Part shown: positions 42,557-49,274 of the stretch, in pieces
How positions within the stretch are numbered: position 1 is the stretch's first letter
Layout of the letters: every line of letters starts with the position of its first letter
NCBI RefSeq assembly: GCF_000974985.2
Contig: NZ_LAVA02000001.1
Coordinates: forward strand, 101,671 to 165,670
DNA length: 64,000 nt
Reading direction: 5' to 3'
Origin: Streptomyces mangrovisoli
Lineage (GTDB): Bacteria > Actinomycetota > Actinomycetes > Streptomycetales > Streptomycetaceae
Notes under the pieces: model-generated
Told to the model about the DNA's origin: nothing
Databases searched by the model: none
What the model saw: only the letters and a program-made list of their open reading frames with translations
Made by a program: the position numbers and the translations under genes

Positions 42557-43672
42557 GTGGCCGCGACATCCGGTGCCGTCTGGGGCCGCACCGAGCAGCA
42601 GGACTTCCGCAGCAGGGTGCGCGGCACCCTGCTCGGGGCCGCGGTCGGCGACGCACTCGGCGCGCCCGTCGACGCCCTGACCGCCGAGGAGATCCGGGCC
42701 GCGTACGGCGCGGAGGGCCTGACCGACCTGGCCGGCGCCTACGGCAGGCGCGGCGCCGTCACCCACCACACCCAGCTCACCCTGTTCACCGTGGACGGGC
42801 TGATACGGGCCCAGGTCCGCCGCGACAGCGGCGCCTGGCATCCGCCGACCGATCTGCACCGGGCCTATCTGCGCTGGGCCGCCACCCAGCACGACTGGGG
42901 CCCCGACCTGCGGCGCAAGGACGACGGCTGGCTGGCCCGCGAGGAGTGGCTCTACGCCCGCCGCGACCCGACCAGGGCCCTGCTGACCGGCTTCGGCGAC
43001 GAGACCATGGGCACGCTCGACGCGCCGCGCAACCCCGGCGAGGCCGGACCCGAACCGGTCGCCCGCTCCGCCCCGTTCGGGCTGCTCGTCGGCTGGGAGC
43101 CGCAGCTCGTCGGGCAACTCGCCCTGGAGTGCGCCGCGCAGAGCCACGGCCATCCGGTCGCCTGCCTCGCGGCGGCCGCCTACGCGGTGATCGTGCACGC
43201 CCTCGCGCTCGGCGACAGCCTCGACGCGGCCGTGCAGCGCAGCCTCGCCCTGCTCGTCGCCCGGCCCGGCCACCAGCCGGTGTCGGACGCCCTCCAGCAC
43301 GCGCTGGGTGCGGTGCGCCAGGGGATGCCGACACCGGCCAGGGTGGAGGAGCTGACCGGCGCCGGCACCGCGGCCGGGCTGCTGTCCGCCGCGGTCTACT
43401 GCGCCCTGGTCGGCGAGGACGTACGGCACGGGCTGTGTCTCGCGGTCAACCAGGGCGGCCCGTCCGGCGCGGCCGGCGCGCTGACCGGGGCCCTGCTCGG
43501 CGCCCTGCACGGCGAGACGGCCCTCCCGCCGGCCTGGCTGGCCGAACTGGAGGGCCGCGCGACGATCCTGGAGCTCGCCGACGACTTCGCCATGGAGATG
43601 ACCCAGGGCCCGGCCCTGCACACCCCCGCGGGCGCGTCCCCCGGCTGGCTGGCCCGCTACCCGCGGGGCTGA
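42557..43672 (+). CDS. ADP-ribosylglycohydrolase-fold protein with degenerate metal sites
   Basis: A 371-residue all-helical protein of the DraG/ARH family: VRGTLLGAAVGDALGAPVDA (residues 21-40) opens the fold. In active members two Mg2+-binding motifs follow, TDDT in helix 3 and GDxDT near the C-terminus. Here the first reads THHT (69-72) and the second GGPSGA (300-305), so the aspartates that hold both metals are replaced while the surrounding GALTGALLGALHG scaffold is intact. The protein is probably a non-hydrolytic binder of ADP-ribosyl groups or a divergent enzyme. GTG 42557 is preceded by GAGGAG. It is divergent from the DUF2165 gene. Confidence 0.85.
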   Translation: MAATSGAVWGRTEQQDFRSRVRGTLLGAAVGDALGAPVDALTAEEIRAAYGAEGLTDLAGAYGRRGAVTHHTQLTLFTVDGLIRAQVRRDSGAWHPPTDLHRAYLRWAATQHDWGPDLRRKDDGWLAREEWLYARRDPTRALLTGFGDETMGTLDAPRNPGEAGPEPVARSAPFGLLVGWEPQLVGQLALECAAQSHGHPVACLAAAAYAVIVHALALGDSLDAAVQRSLALLVARPGHQPVSDALQHALGAVRQGMPTPARVEELTGAGTAAGLLSAAVYCALVGEDVRHGLCLAVNQGGPSGAAGALTGALLGALHGETALPPAWLAELEGRATILELADDFAMEMTQGPALHTPAGASPGWLARYPRG

Positions 43673-43694
43673 CCGGCCGTCAGGGAGCCTGCGA

Positions 43695-45284
43695 TCAGGG
43701 CTGGTTGTCGACCGCGGAGCCGGTCACCGTGCCCTCCGCCGCCGGGGCCTGGGCGGGCGCCGGGACCGGGGCGGCCACCGCGGCGCCGTCGTCGTCGGTG
43801 TTGATCCGTTCGATGATCGCGACCCGCTCCGGGGTGTCCTCGGGCCGGATCAGGCCGATGACCAGGTACAGCACCAGCGAGATGACCATCGGCACGGACA
43901 CCTGGTACTCCAGCTTCACGTCGGTGCGCTGCGAGAAGTCCAGGTGGTAGTTGACGAAGAAGAACGCGAGCAGTCCGCACGCCCAGCTGGTGAGCGCCGC
44001 CGTCGGGCCGGAGCGGCGCAGCGGCCGCAGCAGACCGAGGATGAACGGGATCGCGATCGGGCCCATCAGGCCGGCCACCCACTTGATGACGACCGTGATG
44101 ATGTCCTTGAACGTGGGGGAGTTGACCTGGGTCGCGACCGCCATCGACAGGCCGAGGAAGGCGACCGTGGTGACCCGCCCGGCGATCAGCCCGGCCCGGT
44201 TGTTCCAGGCCCGCGCCGCCCGCGACAGCACGGGTGCCACGTCCCGGGTGAACACCGCCGAGATGGCGTTGGCGTCCGAGGAGCACATCGCCATGGTGTG
44301 GGAGAAGAACCCGACCACGACCAGGCCCAACAGACCGTGCGGCAGCAGCTGTTCGGCCATCAGTCCGTAGGAGTCGGAGCCGTCCGGCTTCTGCGCGGTC
44401 ACCAGCAGCGGCGACAGCCACATCGGCGTGAACAGGATCACCGGCCAGACGAACCACAGGCCCGCCGACAGCAGTGCCGAGCGCGTGGCCTCCTTGGCGC
44501 TGCCGGTCGCCATGTAGCGCTGCGCCTGGTTCCACATGCCGCCGTTGTACTCGAACAGCTTGATGAACAGGTACGCGATGAAGAAGACCGTCAGATACGG
44601 CCCCGCGAACCCGTCGCCGTGACCGTGCAGCTTCGGCGAGTCCAGCGCCTTCGACAGGCCGCCCTGCTCGGAGATCTTGTGCAGCGTGATGATCAGCATG
44701 GCGAGACCCGCCAGCAACTGGATGACGAACTGGCCGAGTTCGGTCAGCGCATCGGCCCAGAGCCCGCCGATCGTGCAGTACACGGCCGTGATGCCGCCGG
44801 TGATGATGATGCCCTGGGTGAGGGTGACACCGGTGAAGACGCTCAACAGGGTGGCGATCGCGGCCCACTTGGCGCCGACGTCGACGATCTTCAGCAGGAT
44901 GCCGGACCAGGCGAGCGCCTGCTGGGTCGGCACGTTGTACCGGTCCTTCAGGTACTCCAGCGGCGAGGCCACGTGGAGCCGTGAGCGGAGCCGGTTGAGC
45001 CGGGGCGCGAACGCCTTGGCGCCGATGAGCACGCCGATGGCGATGGGCAGCGCCCAGGTGACGTACGACGTGATGCCGTAGGTGTACGCGATACCGGCGT
45101 ACCCGGTGAACATCACCGCGCTGTAGCCCGACATGTGGTGCGAGATGCCGGAGAGCCACCACGGCATCTTGCCGCCGGCGGTGAAGAAGTCGCTGACGTC
45201 GTCCACACGTTTGTGGGACCAGACACCGATCGCCGTCATGACGCCGAAGTACGCGACCAGGACGGCCCAGTCGAGACCGTTCAT
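43695..45284 (-). CDS. Sodium:solute symporter family protein
   Basis: A 529-residue transporter of the SSS family with about 13 helices. The first helix (LDWAVLVAYFGVMTAIGVW) is followed by the hallmark DDVSDFFTAGGKMPWWLSGI loop, and helices such as GIAYTYGITSYVTWALPIAIG, GQFVIQLLAGLAMLIITL and VVVGFFSHTMAMCSSDANAIS (sodium-site region) follow. The C-terminus is a 45-residue Ala/Pro-rich cytoplasmic tail. It would co-import a sugar, amino acid or organic acid with sodium. ATG 45284 has GGAAGGGGG upstream and gives the expected short N-terminus, although the frame is open to 45416. The substrate is not identifiable by eye. Confidence 0.9.
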   Translation of the reverse strand: MNGLDWAVLVAYFGVMTAIGVWSHKRVDDVSDFFTAGGKMPWWLSGISHHMSGYSAVMFTGYAGIAYTYGITSYVTWALPIAIGVLIGAKAFAPRLNRLRSRLHVASPLEYLKDRYNVPTQQALAWSGILLKIVDVGAKWAAIATLLSVFTGVTLTQGIIITGGITAVYCTIGGLWADALTELGQFVIQLLAGLAMLIITLHKISEQGGLSKALDSPKLHGHGDGFAGPYLTVFFIAYLFIKLFEYNGGMWNQAQRYMATGSAKEATRSALLSAGLWFVWPVILFTPMWLSPLLVTAQKPDGSDSYGLMAEQLLPHGLLGLVVVGFFSHTMAMCSSDANAISAVFTRDVAPVLSRAARAWNNRAGLIAGRVTTVAFLGLSMAVATQVNSPTFKDIITVVIKWVAGLMGPIAIPFILGLLRPLRRSGPTAALTSWACGLLAFFFVNYHLDFSQRTDVKLEYQVSVPMVISLVLYLVIGLIRPEDTPERVAIIERINTDDDGAAVAAPVPAPAQAPAAEGTVTGSAVDNQP

Positions 45285-45446
45285 GTGCCCCCTTCCAGGG
45301 TCCACCGCCTTGGGGTCAGGCATGTGAACTGTGGGCGGGGTGGCGTGCTCACGGCAAGCAAGCGTAAGGTCAAGAGCGAGCAAAAATGTTCGGCTCGATG
45401 ACCTGGATTCACACATATGAACTTGCCCAAAGGTGGCGCGGAGCCC

Positions 45447-46232
45447 TCAGCGCATCAGCTCCCCCGCGTTGACCAGCAACGACTGCCCCGTGATGGCCCG
45501 CGCGCGGTCGGACGCCAGAAAGACCGCCGCGTCCGCCACGTCCCCGTCGGTGGCCAGCTCCGGCAGGGCCATCCGGCCCGTCAGCCGCGCCAGCACCTCC
45601 GCCTCGGCCACCGCCTCGGTCTGCGCCGTGAACTGGACGAAGGCCTGCACCGGCGGCCCCCACATCCAGCCCGGCAGCACCGTGTTGACCCGGATCCGGT
45701 CCGGCCCGAGCTCCCGGGCCAGCGAGTACATCGCGCTGGTCAGCGCCCCCTTCGACGCCGCGTAGGCCGCCTGCCTGACCTGCGTCGGCGCCGCCACCGC
45801 GGACTGCGTCCCGATGAACACCACCGAACCGCCGCGCTCCTTCAGCCCCGGCAGGCACGCCCGCGTCATCCGCAACGTGCCCAGCAGATTCACGTCGACC
45901 ACCGACGCCCAGGTCGCGAAGTCCGCGTCCTGGAGCCCGCCGAAGTACGCGTCCCACGCGGCCACATGGACCACCGCGTCGATCCGCCCGAACCGCTCCC
46001 GCGCCAGCTCCGCGAGCGCCGCGCACTGCCCCTCGTCCCGGATGTCCGTCGCCCGCAGCGCGGTCCGCGCCCCCTCCGGGTCGATCTCCGCCGCGCTCTT
46101 GGCGAGGTTGGCCTCGGTGCGCGCGCCGAGCACGGCGTTGCCGCCCTCGCGCACCACGGCCGCCGCGACCTGATGGCCGAGCCCCGCGCCCACCCCGGAG
46201 ACGACGACGGTCTTGCCCGCGAGCAGTGACAT
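45447..46232 (-). CDS. SDR family oxidoreductase
   Basis: A 261-residue classical short-chain dehydrogenase. The cofactor motif is VSGVGAGLGHQVAAAVVREG (residues 11-30), with LGARTE after strand 2 suggesting NADP preference. HVAAWDAYFGG replaces the usual NNAG segment. The catalytic serine region is FIGTQSAVAAPTQVRQA, and YAASK (about 158) holds the tyrosine and lysine. It would interconvert a hydroxyl and a keto group. The start is ATG 46232; an operator copy lies 30 bp upstream and is shared with the divergent gene at 46314. The two are therefore likely co-regulated with the CoA catabolic genes. Confidence 0.88.
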   Translation of the reverse strand: MSLLAGKTVVVSGVGAGLGHQVAAAVVREGGNAVLGARTEANLAKSAAEIDPEGARTALRATDIRDEGQCAALAELARERFGRIDAVVHVAAWDAYFGGLQDADFATWASVVDVNLLGTLRMTRACLPGLKERGGSVVFIGTQSAVAAPTQVRQAAYAASKGALTSAMYSLARELGPDRIRVNTVLPGWMWGPPVQAFVQFTAQTEAVAEAEVLARLTGRMALPELATDGDVADAAVFLASDRARAITGQSLLVNAGELMR

Positions 46233-46261
46233 GGCGGCCCTCCCGGCCCCTGGCGTTCCAT

Positions 46262-46276
46262 CTGACGGAGCGTCAG
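46262..46276. promoter_or_regulatory. Operator copy 11 (CTGAC-N5-GTCAG)
   Basis: CTGACGGAGCGTCAG is an exact copy, centrally placed in the 81-bp divergent gap between the SDR and the unknown gene at 46314. It is the rightmost copy found and lies 15 kb from the previous one. Confidence 0.75.
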
Positions 46277-46313
46277 AGTATGGGCGAGCACCGGAGGAAG
46301 GAAGGGGAACGGC

Positions 46314-47153
46314 ATGAGCGAGGACACCCGCAGCGAGACCTACGCCGAACTGGCCGCCGTCGGCCCGTACGGGGTGCGTCCGGGCCACGCCCTGATCACC
46401 ATGGTCGAACCGCACCCGGGCCACGAGTACGCCTACAACCGCTGGTACGAGGACGACCACTACTACGCCGGCGCCATGGCCATGCCCTGGATGTACGCCG
46501 GCCGCCGCTGGGTCGCCACCCGGGACCTCCAGCTGCTGCGCCGCCCGGAGAAGTCCGCGATCGCCGAGCCGGTCGGCGCGGGCTGCTACCTCTCCACGTA
46601 CTGGATCACCGACGGCCGCTACGACGACCACATGCGCTGGACCGTCGCCATCAACAAGCGCCTCAACCGCGACGCCCGCGTCCACCAGGCCCGCACCCAC
46701 GTCTTCACGGCGTTCCACGACCACGCGGCGACGGTCTACCGCGACGGCGCCGCGGGCCCCCGCGACGTCCACGCCCTCGACCACCCCTACGCGGGCCTGG
46801 TCCTGGAGGTGATCGACGCCGACTCCCCGGAGCAGTGCGAGGAACTCCTCGACCGGCTGCGCACCCGCCACCTCCCGCGCCACCTGGCGGGCTCCCCGGC
46901 CGCGATGGTGACCGTCTTCCGCCCCACCCCGCTCCCCGGCGACCGCATGACGTACGTCAAACAGGTGGAGGGCGTGGGCACCCGGCTGACCCTCCTGTGG
47001 TTCCTGGAGACGGACCCACGGGAGTGCTGGGACGACCTGTCCACCGGCCTGGAGGACCAGGTGACCGAGTCCGGCCTGGGCAGGGTCGAGCTACTCGCCC
47101 CCTTCATCCCGACGATCCCGGGCACGGACCGCTACGTGGACCAGCTCCGCTGA
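46314..47153 (+). CDS. Conserved hypothetical protein with EthD-like NRWYEDDHY motif
   Basis: A 279-residue soluble protein that I do not recognise as a named enzyme. It may consist of two ferredoxin-like alpha/beta units: the first carries ALITMVEPHPGHEYAYNRWY followed by EDDHYYAGAMAMPW, which resembles the WYxxxH motif of EthD/Dabb-fold proteins; the second begins near residue 150 (YAGLVLEVIDADSPEQCEEL). EthD-type proteins act in degradation pathways with oxygenases or as small cyclases and isomerases. It has an operator copy 38 bp upstream and is divergent from an SDR, so it is likely a component of the catabolic regulon. GGAAGGAAGGGG precedes ATG 46314. The function is unknown. Confidence 0.75.
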   Translation: MSEDTRSETYAELAAVGPYGVRPGHALITMVEPHPGHEYAYNRWYEDDHYYAGAMAMPWMYAGRRWVATRDLQLLRRPEKSAIAEPVGAGCYLSTYWITDGRYDDHMRWTVAINKRLNRDARVHQARTHVFTAFHDHAATVYRDGAAGPRDVHALDHPYAGLVLEVIDADSPEQCEELLDRLRTRHLPRHLAGSPAAMVTVFRPTPLPGDRMTYVKQVEGVGTRLTLLWFLETDPRECWDDLSTGLEDQVTESGLGRVELLAPFIPTIPGTDRYVDQLR

Positions 47154-47188
47154 CCCTGAGGACGAGGCCGTTCAGGCCGACACGGGGG

Positions 47189-47209
47189 TCCGGGGGCGGC
47201 GCCCCCGGA
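47189..47209. terminator. Bidirectional stem-loop between convergent genes
   Basis: TCCGGGGGC and its complement are separated by three bases; GGG and CCC extend the stem imperfectly outward. It lies in the 69-bp gap between the convergent genes ending at 47153 and 47223. This GGGTCCGGGGGC hairpin is a familiar intergenic sequence in Streptomyces. Confidence 0.7.
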
Positions 47210-47222
47210 GACCCACCCGAGC

Positions 47223-49112
47223 TCACTTCAGCTCGTCGGGACAGGGCGTCCCCCGGGGCAGCTGGTAGGGCGCCGCCAGGTGATACGTCCCGGCCCGCGG
47301 AGCGACAAGCATCGTCCACTTGTCCCCCTTCGCGTCCTCGGCCGTCTCCATCAGACACCCGTTGACGTTGTCGAACGTCTTCGGCGTGCCGTCGGCCCGG
47401 TGCTTCGACGCCTGCGTCTCCTGCGGAGCCTTCAGGCTCTTGCCCTGCGCGTCGACGATGCTCAGCCAGGGCGAGTACGGGATGCGGATCAGGATCCGCC
47501 CCGCCTTGCGCACCTCGATCGTCAGCTCCCCCTGCTCGGCGCTGTCGACCACCGCGTTCGGCTCCGCCATCGGCGCCGGGTCGGTGACCTGGAACAGCTG
47601 CCAGTTCGCGTCGCCCCAGATCTGCTTCAGATACGGCATCCCGCGCTGCACCAGCGCCCGCTCGCGCTCGCCGCCGTCCCCGTCCGGCTCGTCCTTGGGC
47701 AGCACCACGAAGTGCACCGCCCAGCGCTGGAGCCACTCGTGGTAGTTCGCCGAGTTGAGGGTGTCGTCGTAGAAGAGCGGATTGCGCTCCATGTCGGCCT
47801 GCCGGTTCCAGCCCCGGGCCAGGTTGACGTAGGGCGCGAGCGCGGACGCCTCGCGGTGCGAGCGGGCCGGTACGACCTCCACGCGGCCCTTCTCGGCGCC
47901 GACCTTCTGCAACTCGTTGACCAGCGGCGCGAGCTCGCGGGCCCAGGAGGCCGCCGGGGTGGTGTGGATGATGTCGTCGACGGCCTTGAAGCCTATCCAG
48001 CCGACCGAGCCGAGGAAGGCCAGCACGGTCGCGTACCAGCGGCGCGAGCGCGGCTCGTGGAAGGGCAGCGCGGCGATCAGCGTCGCCCCCGCGAACAGCA
48101 TCGGCAGCCGGGAGATGTTCGAGCCGATCTGGGAACTGACCACCCACACGCCGACCACGGACAGGCCGTACACCGCGGACGTCAGCCGCACCGTCCGCCA
48201 CTGCCTGGGCACGAGGACGAAGCACAGGATCGCGTACGACAGGGGCAGCAGGACGGACCAGATCGTCATCGGCTGGGTGCCCGAGAAGGGGAACAGCCAG
48301 GCGGAGACGGCCACCACCGCGGTGGGCGCGAGCCCCAGCGCCCAGGCGCCCGGCCTGCGCTTCTGCAGGAACAGCGAGACCGCGATGAGCCCGACGAACA
48401 GCCCCGCGACCGGCGAGGACATGGTGGCGAGCGCGGCCAGCGGGGCCGCGCACAGCGCCTTCGCCCAGCGTTTGTAGCGCCAGCGGTGCGGCCAGCAGAA
48501 GACGGCGGCGACCGCGCCCAGCGCGAACATCGTGCCGAGCCCGAAGGTCACCCGGCCGGACGCCGCGTTGCACAGGAACGCGAACACCCCGGCCAGCGCG
48601 GCCCACAGGGGGTTGCGCACCGCACGGCTGCGGATCAGCACCAGCGTGAGCAGACCGGCCGAGAGCGTCCCGGCGATCATCATGGTCGTCCGCACGCCGA
48701 GCACGGACATCAGGTACGGCGACACCACGCTGTACGAGACCGGGTGCATCCCGCCGTACCAGGCGAGGTTGTACGCCGAGTCCGGGTGCCGGCCGACGAA
48801 CTCCGCCCACGCGTCCTGCGCGGCGAGATCGCCACCGCTGTTCGCGAACGTGAAGAACCAGACGATGTGCAGCACGCCGGCGAGCGCGGTGACCGACAGC
48901 ACGGGGTGCAGCAGCAGCCGCATCCGCAGGCCGAGGAGCGCGGCACGGGCACGGCTGATCGGGACCGCGGTGGACGCGTCGTCAGGCGCGGCCCGGTCGG
49001 CCGACGGGTCTGTGGGCGTGCCGTCCGCGGGGTGTGCGGGCATGCGTATTCGCGGGCTGGTGTCCGGGCCCGGACCGGTGTCGTCGGCCTGTGTCGGCTC
49101 CGCAGTCGCCAC
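47223..49112 (-). CDS. Polytopic membrane protein with GT-C-like layout and C-terminal extracytoplasmic domain
   Basis: A 629-residue protein with a 60-residue polar cytoplasmic N-terminus and about ten helices between residues 75 and 375. The large first external loop contains DLAAQDAWAEFVGRH and YNLAWYGGMHPVSYSVVSP, an arrangement like the catalytic loop of GT-C glycosyltransferases. The last 230 residues are soluble and predicted outside the membrane (VNELQKVGAEKGRVEVVPAR; YAHE-like HEWLQRWAVHFVVLP). It may use a polyprenyl-linked sugar donor, but the activity is unproven and a general membrane protein is the alternative. GTG 49112 has GGGGAG nine bases upstream; the open frame extends to 49205. 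Confidence 0.72.
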   Translation of the reverse strand: MATAEPTQADDTGPGPDTSPRIRMPAHPADGTPTDPSADRAAPDDASTAVPISRARAALLGLRMRLLLHPVLSVTALAGVLHIVWFFTFANSGGDLAAQDAWAEFVGRHPDSAYNLAWYGGMHPVSYSVVSPYLMSVLGVRTTMMIAGTLSAGLLTLVLIRSRAVRNPLWAALAGVFAFLCNAASGRVTFGLGTMFALGAVAAVFCWPHRWRYKRWAKALCAAPLAALATMSSPVAGLFVGLIAVSLFLQKRRPGAWALGLAPTAVVAVSAWLFPFSGTQPMTIWSVLLPLSYAILCFVLVPRQWRTVRLTSAVYGLSVVGVWVVSSQIGSNISRLPMLFAGATLIAALPFHEPRSRRWYATVLAFLGSVGWIGFKAVDDIIHTTPAASWARELAPLVNELQKVGAEKGRVEVVPARSHREASALAPYVNLARGWNRQADMERNPLFYDDTLNSANYHEWLQRWAVHFVVLPKDEPDGDGGERERALVQRGMPYLKQIWGDANWQLFQVTDPAPMAEPNAVVDSAEQGELTIEVRKAGRILIRIPYSPWLSIVDAQGKSLKAPQETQASKHRADGTPKTFDNVNGCLMETAEDAKGDKWTMLVAPRAGTYHLAAPYQLPRGTPCPDELK

Positions 49113-49274
49113 CTGTTGGCACTCCCCGTGATCCCGTCTTTTCTTCTCGGCCCCGTTCCGTTCGCCGTCCGGTGGCCTGCCCCGGTTCGTGACGCTAGCA
49201 CGCACCCCGCCGGGCGGCGCCCGGGCGGGGCGCGGCCCGACGGGGTGCGGGGGCGCTGGGAAGGGGGGTGCGGA

